Notes under the pieces: model-generated
What the model was told of the DNA's origin: nothing
What the model saw: the letters and a program-made list of their open reading frames with translations, nothing else
Databases searched by the model: none
From: Amborella trichopoda
Taxonomy: Eukaryota > Streptophyta > Magnoliopsida > Amborellales > Amborellaceae
Direction of reading: 5' to 3'
DNA length: 64,000 nucleotides
Assembly: GCF_000471905.2 (NCBI RefSeq)
Contig: NW_006499897.1
Coordinates: 2,980,108 to 3,044,107, forward strand
Shown here: positions 48,096 through 60,862 of the stretch, in pieces
Numbering within the stretch: position 1 is the stretch's first letter
Layout: each line of letters begins with the position of its first letter
Position numbers and translations under genes: made by a program

Positions 48096-48573
48096 TAATG
48101 ATTTTTTGATCAATTATATTTGATAAATTGTAATGATTACTAAATATTTTAAAGAAAATAAAAAAAGGATTTTTTTGGGAGTAGGGTTTAGATCAAAACA
48201 AAAAAATGATGAAGTATATTTTATTTAAATTATAATGATTACTCTTTTGGAAAAAAAAAAAATTGGGATTAAGGTTTATATACAAATAAAGAAGTGATAA
48301 ATTACTTACAATATATTAACTGTATTTTTTTTTCACATTGGCCTCCTCCAATATCTCAAATCTAATTTTTCAATTTTTAAAATACTTTACCATTTTACAA
48401 TAATTTTTTTTTAAAAAATACATCACCATTTACTATTTAAACTACAAATTAATAATAGTTAAAGGTTATGAGTAAAATAGTTCACTCAATATTATTAATT
48501 CACACTATTAAGTTATTATTCTTTGAGGCATGACATGCATGTATACATATGCATTTCAATATTAAATAGGAAT

Positions 48574-48725
48574 ATCTACAAAGAGACCATTTATCTTTTA
48601 TAGGCACAATCATTTTTGTCTTTTAAATTTCAAAACGGGTGGTTGTACTAGAGTCATTGAATAAATACAAAAAAAAAATTTAACAAATAATCACTTCCTG
48701 ACTCACCTCAAGCCTTCCAACCTGA
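48574..48725. mobile_element. MITE family C, copy 6 (left part only)
   Basis: ACAAAGAGACCATTTATCTT then TTATAGGCACAATCATTTTT matches the family C left arm. The right arm is missing. Confidence 0.5.
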
Positions 48726-49295
48726 TATTTTAGGGCGTGTTCGATTTTTGGATGTGGTAGTTTTGGAAACTACCATTTCCTAAGGGGGTGTTTGTTAGCG
48801 CTAAGTATTCTGCCTAAATAGTAGACACATGTGATAAACAAGATAATACTCAAGATTTGAGCCATAGAGTTTTTCAATTCTGACACAAGATACTTAATGT
48901 ACTTATTCGATATAATAGAATGATTTTGCAAAGAATAATATCAATATAAAAAATCCCTCGTATCCAACTTTCCCTTGTACTACGAATAGTAGAAAGTGGG
49001 AAAGTCGGATATAACTTTTTCCCCAAGTCACTATTACATAGGATAAAGTCGTATTTCATGGGTACCCTAGGTCCGACAAGTTCAGAGAAAGCAATATAAA
49101 TCTCATATATAAAATATTTAGATGCTTTCTATTTATTTATGAGAACCTCTATTTTGTTATTAAAGTCATAGATCACAAAAGTCAAAGAAAATAAACCCTA
49201 GATCTAATGACAACAGTTCCTTTTGATTATTTTTTTTTTTTTTTTTCTAGTTAATGCTACAAACCTAGGATTTGTTTGTAGTTGGGTTTTCAGAA

Positions 49296-49380
49296 TCTGT
49301 GTTGGGAGTTTACTCTTGGATTAAAAGTATTTTCCATTCTGTGTTGGGAGTTTACTCTTGGATTAAAAGTATTTTCCATT
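49296..49380. repeat. Tandem duplication, period 42 bp
   Basis: Two identical copies of a unit with CTGTGTTGGGAGTTTACTCT then TGGATTAAAAGTATTTTCCA. Confidence 0.95.
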
Positions 49381-49957
49381 CCAAGTACTTTAATTATAAT
49401 TAGGATTTTTCCTTTTGTGATCACCGAGTTGTGATCTCTGTAATCTTTGTCACTGTTTGCCCAAATAAAATAAAGTGAACAAGTTTAAGGGCAGAGAGAA
49501 AAATAATGGGTAGGATTCTGATTTTTAAAGTGAACAACTCTATGTAACTGGTCACTCTCTTGACTGATTACCACCTGATATGCGATCATTTAAGAGACAT
49601 TTTTCACTGTGAACAATCTAATCCTTTGTTTTTTTAAAACCATAAAATATTTTGGTTCTGCTGTATTGGAGACTTGTTCCTCAATCATTTTGTATGAGTT
49701 ATTACGCCTTTTTTTTTTTTGCAATGTGGTACCCTGTCTTAACCTTTTTCGTATTAGAAAATAAATATCAATAGTTTTATTGAAAAAAAAGAGATGGCCA
49801 ATTTGCTTGTATCGAGTTACGTGGTTGAAGCCCATGTGAGGCTGATCGTTTGAAAGAGTGAGGTTTCAAGTGTACACTAATTTGTTGTTGGTTGTTCTGT
49901 TATATCTCTATGAATTTCTATTTGTAGGTTTCACATGTTGAGAATATACATTATTTT

Positions 49958-50476
49958 GGAAAAGGTTTTTATGCTTCCCATACAACATAGAAGTTCTATC
50001 ATCTCCCTACCATCCAGCCATTCAATTTTGATCAAAAGAGCCATTCACCGTTTGATCTTAGATATGACTTCTCAAAGTATTTTATTTTTAGTTCTTTTTT
50101 TTTATACAAATTGTATGAATATGAAATTTGGTACGTACCATCTTCTCATTGAGGTGCACCTATAAAAAATATTAAAAATAATTTTTAGATAAAATATAAT
50201 GACCAAAATACCCCTTGAATCTTTTAAGGGGTATTTGGTCATTTTATTTTATTGAAAATATTTTTCTTATATTTTTTGGTTAGTGCAAGTTTAATAGAGG
50301 AATGGATGTTCAAAATTTGGTATCAAAATAGTTTATAGATAAAAAAAAATTAAAAAAATAGTATAGAGACGTGACATTGTGATTGGGACAATCTTAGCCC
50401 TCCATTCAGAATAGACGGTTGGATAAAGAGGAAGATAGAACTTCTATGTTGTAGGAGAAGCATAGAAAGCTTCCCC
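49958..50476. mobile_element. MITE family F (Mutator-like ends)
   Basis: A 519-bp element. Left GGAAAAGGTTTTTATGCTTC then CCATACAACATAGAAGTTC. The inverted right end is GGGGAAGCTTTCTATGCTTC then TCCTACAACATAGAAGTTC. The arms are about 45 bp. The flanks CATTATTTT and TAATATCTT match at six of nine positions, so the 9-bp duplication is decayed. The 5' GGAAAA resembles family A. Confidence 0.72.
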
Positions 50477-51735
50477 TAATATCTTGGGTATAATTGTAGG
50501 AATAAAACTGTGGGTTTTGTGGACACCCCATAAGATGTGCACTCATTTTAAGGAATGGGGTTGCATGCTTTATAAATGTTCCAAGTTTTATGTGAGAACG
50601 GTAGTTTGAAGAGTGGTATGCTGCTTACTATTTCTTAAGCTTGGTTTTCTTTAACAGTTGTTGAGACGAGGCTTACTATTTTTTTTCTCTGTAATTGGAT
50701 ATGAAGTCGATAGAGCAGCAGGAATATGAAGTTATGTTGTTTGTATAGTCTACTGTTTAAACAATTGTTGCTATCTTGATAGGCCATATGTATTTAGGGT
50801 ATTAGTCAATGGATATTGGTATGTCTATGGGATTGATTTTTGGTGGTTAATGTAGATGTTTGCGTGATTGATTTTTAGTGGTTAATGTGGATGTGTATGT
50901 GATTGATTTTTTGATGATTAATGTGGATGTCCCTATATATGATTGATTTTTGGTAGTTGATATGGATGTTTATGTGATTGAATGGTTAAACATGCAGTTT
51001 CATGCTTTCCCAATATCAACATTATTACCAAACACAAAAAAATAGCAGCACCACAGTTTATCAAACAAGGCTCTTAATTTTCAAGCTATCAATTTTCATT
51101 TTCTCCCGTATTCTAGAAAAATTGGCGGCAGTAAGAATCCCAAAGAGACTGCACATAAAGTTATGAGACGCACCATAATACCACAACAGTTTCAGTTTGA
51201 TAACAATGAGGGCTGCACATTTTGTAGGAGCTCGCAGCACCCAAAAATATTAAGAAGTTGTAACCGCAATCGTGAAAGGCGTGGGTTTTAATTCTTTGAA
51301 AGACGCGACTTTCTACAACAATGTCTTCCAATATTAAAAGCACTATTAGTTTTTTTTATCTAGAAGTTTTGGGCTACTTGTTTCATAATCTATCTAGAAG
51401 TTCTCAAATACATAGAGGCTTCACAATGATTTAACAAAACTTCATAAAGATTATATATATATATATATAGGAAAGATGTTGTGCGCCCAGGTGCGTACTG
51501 TTATAGTAAACGCCCACGACCCAGATTGAATCTGGACCGATGTGACGATCAAGGATGTCCGATAGTATTTAAATTTTATTTATTTTTTTACGAATTAAAA
51601 TCACTTGAAATTTTAAGCGTGTTCTTAAAAAATGAACGAATCTACGAAAAATATAAAAAAAAAAATTTACATGAAATAAACTGACCTAAAATAGAGAGAG
51701 AGAGAGAGAGAGAAAGAGAAAACAAACATTTTTAG
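50477..51735. other. Intergenic, no gene seen
   Basis: Contains the 35-bp array at 50831-50985 and an (AT)n run at about 51453-51469. Nothing else is recognised. Confidence 0.5.
50831..50985. repeat. Minisatellite, about 35-bp unit, four copies
   Basis: Copies start at 50831, 50866, 50901 and 50941 with consensus GATTGATTTTTGGTGGTTAA then TGTGGATGTTTATGT. Each differs at a few positions. Confidence 0.9.
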
Positions 51736-51944
51736 TAGAACTGGCAACAAGCCGGGTTGGACTGGGATAAATAGGCATTGGCTTAGGCCAGCCCCTAGAC
51801 CTCTTTAGGGCCGAGCCGGGCTTAAAAAAATGAAGAACAAATGAGGGTCTGGCCAAGCCGAACCAAATCGACCCTGTCATGCCCTGGCTTTACTTGGTCC
51901 TTGGGGCACAGGCGGCCCGACAACCCGACCCATCGCCATCTTTA
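51736..51944. mobile_element. MITE family B, copy 2
   Basis: A 209-bp element. Left TAGAACTGGCAACAAGCCGG; inverted right TAAAGATGGCGATGGGTCGG. It is flanked by ATTTTTAG (51728-51735) and GTTTTTAG (51945-51952), an 8-bp duplication with 7 matches. The interior is GC-rich with GGGCCGAGCCGGGC. Confidence 0.75.
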
Positions 51945-51949
51945 GTTTT

Positions 51950-52510
51950 TAGATAGAGATGAAGAACATGATTAGAAAGACACATCTTATAAGAGAGAAA
52001 AATGACTTAATTAGTGAGAAAAATAAGTTAGAGAGGAAAAACGGCACATTTAACAAAATGATAAAATTATAAAGGACAAAGTTTGAGAGAAAGGATACAG
52101 TTCAAGATTAAAAGGGCATCGTTAGAGAAAGGAATTAGGTAGAGAAGGAGCATGATTAGATAGAGCAAGAAGTTAGAAAGAGAAAATATATGGTTAGAGG
52201 GTTAAGACTTAGAGAGAGAAAATATATGGTTAGATATGAGATTGTGAGAGAAAGGGCATAGATAGAAAGAGAAGCATTGTTGGAGATAGCAAAAGAAAGA
52301 ACATGACTAGAGGAAAAGGATTTAGAAAGGTTTTACATAGAGATATGACGCATTTAGAGAGAGAAAGAAGTTAGAGTGTAATGGCATAACTAAAAGAGAA
52401 GTGTTAGAAAAATGATACGGCTAAAGAGGAATTAGTCAAAAAAGAGCATGGTTAAAGAGAGGAATTAGAGAAAGTTAGCTAGAGAAAGGACATAGGAAGT
52501 AAAAGAAAAA
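51950..52510. repeat. Purine-rich degenerate repeat tract
   Basis: About 560 bp in which the plus strand is strongly A+G. It is built from loosely repeated pieces such as TTAGAGAGAGAAAA, GGCATAG and GCATGATTAGA. AAAATATATGGTTAGA occurs twice near 52183-52235. No ORF is supported. It looks like a decayed minisatellite. Confidence 0.65.
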
Positions 52511-52794
52511 GCAAGATGATAACTTTCTAAAAGACAAGGTGAGTGAAGTTCCATTGAGGGAATGGAAGTAGGTTCTCATATTCAGATAATCTAGAATTTG
52601 ATAAAGCCAGTTTTTTGTAACACTTTCAACTCAAAAGAACGAAGTGGTACAGTAAATTGAAACTACCAACTTTTGGATACGGAAGTTTCAGATCCAACGT
52701 ACCCCAAAAGTATTTCCTTCGGGAATTCTACGGAGAAATCCCCCTATAATTACCAAATTTAAGGAATTGAGATAATCTTCGCCTATTTCTATTC

Positions 52795-52915
52795 AATGTG
52801 TTGAAAAAAATTTCTCGAACTTTGTGACATACCCCAAGCCATCCAATTTAACATCTAATGATTAGGACCTGTTGTGACCTCCATGTAATAAAGATAAATG
52901 GTCTCTTTGTAAACA
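52795..52915. mobile_element. MITE family C, copy 5 (right half)
   Basis: AAGCCATCCAATTTAACATC then TAATG...ATAAAGATAAATGGTCTC then TTTGTAAACAAT matches the right half of copy 1. Confidence 0.55.
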
Positions 52916-52919
52916 ATTA

Positions 52920-53065
52920 TTTTTTTCTTTTTAAACATCCCTGCATATCAAAATCGAGATGATTTATTGGAGGATTTTCTGGCATCAAAACAACCCTTTT
53001 TAATGGGTTTTAGAGGCGCGTCTTACTTCCACAATATAAGATTGACACCTTATATATAATCTTTT
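52920..53065. mobile_element. MITE family A, right-end fragment
   Basis: AAATCGAGATGATTTATTGG, CATCAAAACAACCC and GAGGCGCGTCTTACTTCCAC then AATATAAGATTGACACCTTA follow the family A right side. The left part is absent. Confidence 0.6.
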
Positions 53066-53593
53066 TACATCAATATTGGTGGAATTTTTCTTATAAGAAG
53101 GTTTCCACCAATTTTCTAGCGCCTTGAACAACGGCATCCACAAATAAAGGGATATTGGGAAAGGGCTGGGTCGTGGTGGTAGCACCCCCACACCATAGTC
53201 ACTACTTTGTGGTTTTCATTTACATTGACACCACTCCACTAATATCTTCAAAAAGCTAATTGGTAAACAATTTGAAAAAACAGGTAGGAACCTGTCTTTC
53301 CGACTGAATTACCCAAAAAAAAAGAGTCGATGAAAGGGATATTTGTTGTTACCTCCAACAAAGGGTGCGTCCAAATGGGGCCTAGATGCTTGGAGCAACA
53401 CACAATGGGAAACATATTGATCCAATAAATGTGTCAACACCCTTTGTTCAGGTATGCTTTTCTTCAATTATCAAATTCATAATGGGGTTATAATTAAAGA
53501 CCACTTGAAAATCATTCTACATCTTATTTTTCATCTTGGGCAGCATGGCTACAAGTTGCCTACAATCAAATAAAGTGATTATATTAGTTTATG
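53066..53593. other. Intergenic, no gene seen
   Basis: Nothing supported. Confidence 0.5.
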
Positions 53594-53702
53594 GGTGTCG
53601 TTTGCATAAGGTTGCAACTTTAAACAATCAAATTAAAACGCACCTCCAAATTTTATCATAAGATGTAATTTTGGTGTGAAAATTTTTTTAGGATGGCTCA
53701 AG

Positions 53703-53954
53703 TGTAAAAGTCGAATTGACTCTATGCAATCTAACTCTGTGCAATCTTATGTGTATTTCCATTAATGGAAACAAGTATATATACACAATACAAGAGGAAG
53801 ATCCGAGGATCAAGGAGGAAGCGCTACAAGGGCGTATAGTTACAACAGAAGAATATTGACTCGATCAATATAGTTGGCCCAATATTTGTAGCGCACAGTT
53901 ACAACAGAAGAATATTGACTCAATCAATATGGTTGGCCCAATATTGGCATAATA
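53703..53954 (-). repeat. 3' LTR of the nested copia element
   Basis: On the plus strand it starts TGTAAAAGTCGAATTGACTC and ends near TTGGCATAATA. It holds two copies of AATATTGACTCRATCAATAT then RGTTGGCCCAATATT. Confidence 0.85.
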
Positions 53955-56900
53955 CTCCCCCTCAAGTTGGTGTGTGGGGAACCGAAACACCCAACTTGTA
54001 TTGTAGATAATCAAATTTGTCCTTCCCAAGAGGTTTGGTAAATATGTCAGCGCGTTGATTATCCATTCTAAGGTACTATGCGGAAATGATTCCGGCCTGC
54101 AATTTTTCATGAACAACATGACAATTCAACTCAATGTGCTTCGTGCGTTCGTGGAAGACTGGATTGGAAGCAATGTGCAAGGCAGCTTGGTTATCACAAT
54201 ACAAATGCATGGGCAGTGAATGTGCAAAACCAAGACCATGGAGAATATGTTTAAGCCACACTAGTTCACATGTTGTGGTGGTCATGACTCTATATTCAGC
54301 CTCGACAGATGAACGGGAGACTGTGGATTGTTTCTTTGTGTGCCATGATACAGGGCTCTCGCCAAGAAAAGTACAATAACCAGTTACTGATCGACGAGTG
54401 GTAGAGCAGCTGGCCCAATTTGAATCAGAGTACCCAGATAATTAGAAATTGTTGGATGATGGCAGGAGTATGCCTTTCCCTGGGATGGATTTGAGATACC
54501 TAAGAATGCAGAGTGTTGCATCCATATGAGGTTGGCGTGGTGTTTGCATAAATTGGCTCAAAATATTTACTAAAAAAGTAATATCTGGTCTTGTGATGGT
54601 CAAGTATATGAGATGCCTAACAAGGCGTCTGTAGGAGCTAGGATCAGAGAGAGTTGTGTCATCATTAACATTGAGCTTTAAATTTTGCTCCATGGGAAAT
54701 GCAGCAGGTTTGGCTCCAAGAAGACCTGCTTCTTCAAGGATGTCAAGTGTGTACTTTTTTTGGAAAAGAAATATGCCTTGATTGGACCAAGCCACCTCGA
54801 TGCCTAGGAAGTATTTTAGTGAGCCAATGTTTTTTATTTTGAAGTGAATGTGCAAAACTCGGTTGATGAATTCGATGGTAGAGTTATCATCGCTAGTTAG
54901 TATAATGTCATCGACATAGACTAGGATGATGGCAATCCGATCCTGAGTTTTGAGAGTGAACATCGACTAGTCAGCCATTGATTGATGAAAACTAGGTTGA
55001 AGGAGGGTCATGGAGAACTTAGATAACCAATTGCGAGAAGCTTGTTTAAGGTCGTACAAAGACTTTTTTAAGCGGCAAACAAGGTGTTCTCCATGCTCCC
55101 CCTTTCGAGGGATCCTGGTGGAAGTTGCATGTAGACTTCCTCTATTAAATCTCCATGTAAGAAGGTGTTGTTCACGTCTAATTGACGGAGACGCCAGTGC
55201 TGAGCAGCTGCATTAGAGAGCAAGCAACGAACAATGACCAATTTGGCCACAGGAGCAAAGGTCTTATGGTAATCGATTCCTTCAGCTTGTGTGTACTCCT
55301 TTGCAACAAGTCGAGCTTTATATCGCTCAATGCTCCCATCAGCGTTGTATTTGATTTTGTATATCCACTTGCACCCTATGGCATGTTTTTCGGGTGGCAA
55401 GGTAGTAACATGCCAAGTATTGTTGGCTTCTAGTGCTTTTATTTCTGCAGTCATAGCATCCCTCCAGCGAGCATCTTTAGAAGCAAATGTGAAAGTTCTA
55501 GGTTCTTGGTTAGTGGTAATAATAGCAAGAAAAGCTCTGTGAGGTGTGGAAAATTTTTCGTAGGAAATATAATGAGTAAGAGGATGGCCAGTACCTGAAT
55601 GAGAACCAGCTGAAGTAAAGTGATTGGTCGTGGAGGAAGATGTCACATGAGCGCACTTGTAATCAACGAACCAGCTTAGTGGGCGATGAGGGCTAGATGA
55701 CTTGCGTGTGAGTTGTTGAGTGGAAGCTGTATGTTCAAAGGCCGATAGTGGACCATTAGTGACAAGTGGAGTAAGAGGTTGATCGCTAGATGGAGGACAC
55801 AGCTAGGAGGGCAATTCGTTGGAAGGGCTGAGCGATGACACAGAAGGGGTAGGGGGTTGCTGCTCGGTGATGGGAGTGTGGTGATGGTCGAGTGGTTGAA
55901 TGGAGGGTGTATCGGCAGTTGTGAGTGGAGTTAATTCAAGGGAAACGTCTTCAATGATAGGAAGAGGGATGGGTGTGCCATAGTTGTGAAAAACATCAAC
56001 GGGCTTGTTAGTGAGAAATGGAAAATTATTTTCATGAAAGGTGACATCTCTATTAACATAAAATTTTTGTTCTTCCAAATCATAAACTTTGTATCCTTTT
56101 TGTCCATAGGAGTAGCCAATAAATGCGCATTTTCGAGCACGAGGTGCAAACTTATCACTGGTTTTGGTATGAGCAAAACATAAACAACTGAAAACACATA
56201 AGTGATGATAGGCTGGTTTAGAATTGAATAGAGTTTCTTATGGGGATTTCCCTTTAAGGATTGGAGAAGGCAAGCAATTTATTAGGTAAGTGACTATTAA
56301 AACACATTCTCCCCAAAAGGTGAGAGGTAAACCAGCTTGAAAACGAAGAGCTCGGGCTTTCTCAAGGAGATGGTGATGTTTACGTTCAACCACCCCATTC
56401 TCTTGCGGTGTGTTGACGTAAGACCTTTGATGAAAGATACATTTGTTATGAAGGAATGCTTGCATTTGAGAAGAAAGAAATTCGGATCCGTTATCGGATC
56501 TGATGATTTTGACAGTGGAGTTGAATTAGTTTTCAACCATGGCACAAAAATGTTAGGGTATGAACGTGTCTCACATTTGAACTTCATAGAAAAAAGTCCA
56601 AGTACAACAACTAAAATCATCCACAATTGTTAAAAAATACCGTGCACCAGTGTGTGTTAGTGTTGAGTAAGCACCCCATATGTCACAGTGAAGAAGTTGA
56701 AAAGAAAATGTGCTTCCATTAGAGCTAAGAGGAAAACAATTTTTAGTTTTCTTGGCTACAGAGCAAATTTCACAAGGATTACATTTATTTTCTGAATAAG
56801 AAAAGGAAAGATCAAATGATAGATCATGTAACCGTCGGTTGGAGGAATGTCCCAAACGGTTATGCCATAGTTGGAAAGTTAAAGCTTGGTTGCACAAATG

Positions 56901-59469
56901 TGGTATTCCTGGATCCTTGTAGAAATAGAGCCTGTCATGTTCTTCACCCAGACCAATCACCCTCTTCATTGGTTGGCCCTGAAAAACACAAAATTCACGA
57001 AAAAAATGGCAGCACAATTGTGAGTTTTGGTTAGTTTGCTGATGGAAAGTAAATTTAAATCAAAAGAAGGTATGCACAACACATCATTGAGTTGGAGTAA
57101 GGGTGAGAGAGAGCATTGCCCTTTGTGAGAGACATTGACAATATATTCATTTGGTAGCCTAACAGATTGAGGTTGATAAAGAAGGTGTTTGGTGGATGAG
57201 TGGTTCATGGAGGAGGTCATGTGGTCTAATGCTACTGTATCTATAATCGAGGATGATGACTGAGAATGTAAAGAGGCACAAGAGATAGCCATACTTGCCA
57301 AGTTGCTGAAGGAAAACTGTTTTCAATGTTCAGCAGAGACATCTACTGAGTATGTTGCTCTAGTGACAGGTGCACAACGATGGGGTTTTTGCCAGGGGCG
57401 ACCTTTTCTTTGTTGGAGTGATCGTAGGAGTTGATGGCAGCAGCAATGGAGCGTCCAGCTTGAGGACCGTGTAACTTTCGACATTGATCATGGTATGTCC
57501 AAGAAATCCACAATGATCGCAGCGTGATCTATCACGACTACTAGAATTTAGTCCACCATTACATCTTTTAAACTGGTTTTGATTGTTCCAATCATGTCCA
57601 CCACACCTTCGGCCATAGCGGTCGTTGTGTGAAGCTGCCATAACAGCCCCTTCTAACAGTTGTAACAGTCGTGGATGCATGCTCCTTTGCCTTTCATCGT
57701 GCAAGATGAGAGCATAAGTCTTGCTAACGGTGGGTAAAGGGTCCATGGTGAGAATATTGCTTCTCATATTGGAGAAGGTATCACTCAGTCCCATAAAAAA
57801 CTGAATGATTCTTTCATTCTGCTTCAGGTGGGAAATCTCTTTGACAGCACCACAAGAGCACTTGGGAAGAGAAGAAAGATAATCTAATTCATCCCAATAC
57901 CTTTGAGTGTAGTGTAATATGACATAATAGAAAGTTGATCTTGAACATGATTAGAAATGTCATGAGTGATGTGGTAAAATTGAGCAGCTTTACCATGGGA
58001 AAAGCGCCCCTGGGGATCTTCTCATACCTCCTGCACAGTCTCAAAGTAGATGATGCTATTGATTTGGTCCTTGTAGACTTCGTTCCACAACCAAGAGAGC
58101 ACCATAGTGTTGCATCGGTTCCAGGAGGAGAAGTTGGATGCGTTTTCATCTGGTTTGGAGATGGAGCCATTGATAAAACCAAGTTTATTCTTTGCATCAA
58201 AGGCTATGCTTATAGCCCGTTTCCACCATTCCTGGGTTATCGAGTAATGAAGAAAGAAGGGAGAAGAGTAATAAGAGGCTTCTCCAGTGGATTTATTATG
58301 GTTGTTCTCGTTCTCAAGCGTCGCCATGGGAAGACAACAACAAAAAGAGAATATTGGGATGAAGGTCTAAGAAAGTAAAAAGTAGGATCTCCCTCTCTCT
58401 CCGAAGGGTTTGATGTGAAAGAGCAGTGAGAAGGAATGACTCGGTTATTTGGGAACTCTCGCCTTTGACTCAGAGATGGAAAAAAGGGAAAATGATAAAT
58501 ATGACCTAACTCTTTAGAGAGAGAGAGTGTAGATACTATATTTGAGAAAGCGAGTCAAAACAAGACAGAAAGAGAGGCAAAGGCTTGGAGAGCTATTGAG
58601 AGCCTACAACTGTTGCCTGCAACTTAGAGAGAGAAAGACGTAACTTAGAACTTGAGAGAGATAGCCCGCACTTTAGAGAGAGAAATTCGAAACGCAAAGA
58701 GAGCACTCAAACATTCTGCAACTTCAGAGAAAGAAGGCAGAAGGCCTGGGATTTTAGAGAGAGAAAGTGGGACTGACGAAGAAAGCACGTGCTACTATGA
58801 TTTCTCTCGATTCCTCTAGGATCTTTGCAAACCAGTACACATCCTCTGCAATTGCAACTCTCCAAAATGGAGAAGTTCCCTGGTTGATGACCTCTTTGAT
58901 GATGAAAGGTTTCTTAGCAAGAAGGTTAGGGATAATGATGAAGGGCTTAAGCTTGGGATTTGGGAGCCAAAGAATTGGGTTCCAATGGAGACCAGGTGGT
59001 AGGTTTAACTCATCGGAGAGAGTTTAGTGCCTCAACAGCAAGGCAAAATAGTTTTGTTGCAGAGACAGAGAAGATTTGTCAATCAATTGAGGCAAATCTG
59101 TAACGGAGAAAAGCTTCCCCTTCTCGTTGCAAGTGATAGGAAGTTTCCTTTTGATGGCGGAAGAGTAGCAGACTTTGCAATAGGCTTTGGATGGTGCCTC
59201 GAAGCAAGCAGCTCCACTAAACTTGATATCGTAGGTGAGGACTGCGAAGAATAATCAGACCAATTCGATGAAGCATGAGACACTGTCAGTGAACGAAAAG
59301 ACTCAGGGGGTGAGGGCGACTTCGAACTATAGTCTTCAAGCTTGAGATTGCGAACCTTGGGATATCCAATGAGCTGGAGGACCTCACGAAAAGGAATGAG
59401 GAATTTCAGCGTCAATTGGAGGACGCACGCAACAGGGGCAGGGCGAAATCTAAAACCGCTTTGATACCA

Positions 59470-59695
59470 TGTAGAAGTCGAATTGACTCTTTGCAATCAA
59501 ACTCTGTGCAATCTCATGTGTAATTCCAGTAATGGAAACAAGTATATATATATACAATACAAGAGGAAGATCCGAGGATCAAGGAGGAGGTTAATATTGA
59601 CTCGATCAATATGGTTGGCCCAATATTTGTAACGCACAATTACAACAGAAGAATATTGATTCGATCAATATGGTTGGCCCAATATTGGTGTAATA
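59470..59695 (-). repeat. 5' LTR of the nested copia element
   Basis: On the plus strand it starts TGTAGAAGTCGAATTGACTC and ends near TTGGTGTAATA. It is shorter than the other LTR because of a difference around its internal repeat. Confidence 0.85.
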
Positions 59696-59997
59696 CTGAG
59701 AATCTATTTCCATAACTAATTATAAAATTTTAAATGCCAAAAATTGGTTAAAATCAAGTAGATCTAAAAACACATGAAAATCTTAAAAAATAGACAGTCC
59801 AGACAATTTCTTGCAAGATGCACTATTTTTGGGACTCAAAATATTTTCTTGTCTTTTCTTTTTTTCTTATTCACACATCTCGATATGGACATGATCAATT
59901 AGATGGTTTTCCAACATCAAAACGACTTTTATCGATAGATTTTTGAGGTGCACCTTAGTTCTACATTCTAAAGTTGCAACCTTATATACTTTTTCCA

Positions 59998-60862
59998 TAG
60001 TTTATTGAGGTTTTTATACAAGGTAAACAAACAAAAAGCCCATGAAATTAAATCGAAAACTCATTTACAACTTACTTAATTGAAACTATCACATTTGGGT
60101 AGATTGTCAAACGCAATTAAAGTAGTCGTTTACCAAGGAAAATTGGATTCATTCACTGAGAAAACTATTTTCTTGGAGAATCTCTAGGAAGTTGGGATCC
60201 TCATAAAAGTTGGAAGTAGTTGGAAGCTAGTAACTCTTGTTTGGTTACTTGTCTATAAAAATTAGGGAATCCACTACCGACAATTTCCCATATTTGATAA
60301 CCTAAAAATCTGGTAGTTGATGATTTAACCATTAATTAGGAAACCAATTGATTAGAGGTCAATTTTTCTTTTGATTGTGATGTTTCAGCTATAACCTATC
60401 CATGTCATTACTTATAAAATAGATGGTCAAAAATTTAGATGGTTAAATTTCTATCCATCCCTTTTTCATTTTCGTACTGTATTAGTTTTTTATAACTGGT
60501 TCTTAATTTTCAACACTTCTTCCCACAATATTCTCTAAAATATTGCCGCAGCAAAAATGCAAAATTACGTACGAACTAGATTTCTCCCCTAATATTACGG
60601 TGTGATAGGTGGGAAATTTACCATTTTTTCCATTTTTTATTGACTTAAAAAATCTTATTTATTTATATTTTATTATTATTTTACTATACAAATTAGAATA
60701 AATTTAATTTTTTTTCATATTATATCATCTAATTTAAAAAAAAAACCTTATTTACAATTATAGCAAAAAAAATAATACATTACATACTTATAATACTTAT
60801 AATACAAATGAATTAATAAGTAAGATGCAAAAGGGAGATTGTTAATAGAGTAGGAGATTAGA
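59998..60862. other. Intergenic, no gene seen
   Basis: AT-rich; nothing supported. Confidence 0.5.

Larger units (their letters stand above)
47431..49957. other. Intergenic, AT-rich, no gene seen
   Basis: Holds a direct duplication (47866-48095), a truncated family C MITE (48574-48725) and a 42-bp tandem pair (49296-49380). No coding region is supported. Confidence 0.5.
53703..59695 (-). mobile_element. Ty1-copia LTR retrotransposon, nested, broken
   Basis: Reads on the minus strand. The 5' LTR is about 59470-59695 (226 bp) and the 3' LTR about 53703-53954 (252 bp). Next to the 5' LTR is a primer site TGGTATCAAAGCGG (initiator Met-tRNA type). Next to the 3' LTR is a polypurine tract CTTGAGGGGG. 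In order come a leader of about 1.1 kb, gag (about 57.4-58.3 kb, with KNKLGFINGSI and a CCHC knuckle CDHCGFLGH), integrase (about 56.2-57.2 kb), reverse transcriptase (about 54.45-55.6 kb, with LVYVDDIILTS) and RNase H (about 54.05-54.4 kb, with [15 protein letters not shown]). The order integrase before RT is diagnostic of copia. It is broken at about ten places. Moderate LTR divergence suggests middle age. No clean target duplication is seen. Confidence 0.92.
53594..59997. mobile_element. MITE family A, copy 9, split by a copia element
   Basis: The left part 53594-53702 and the right part 59696-59997 together make one family A copy (about 410 bp). The left has GCATAAGGTTGCAACTTTAA then ACAATC. 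The right end AAAGTTGCAACCTTATATAC then TTTTTCCA is its inverted counterpart. The outer flanks TAGTTTATG (53585-53593) and TAGTTTATT (59998-60006) are a 9-bp duplication with 8 matches. The copia element therefore landed inside an existing MITE. Confidence 0.85.

Noticed and set aside
57935-58378. 147-codon plus-strand ORF
   Set aside because: Antisense to the copia gag region.
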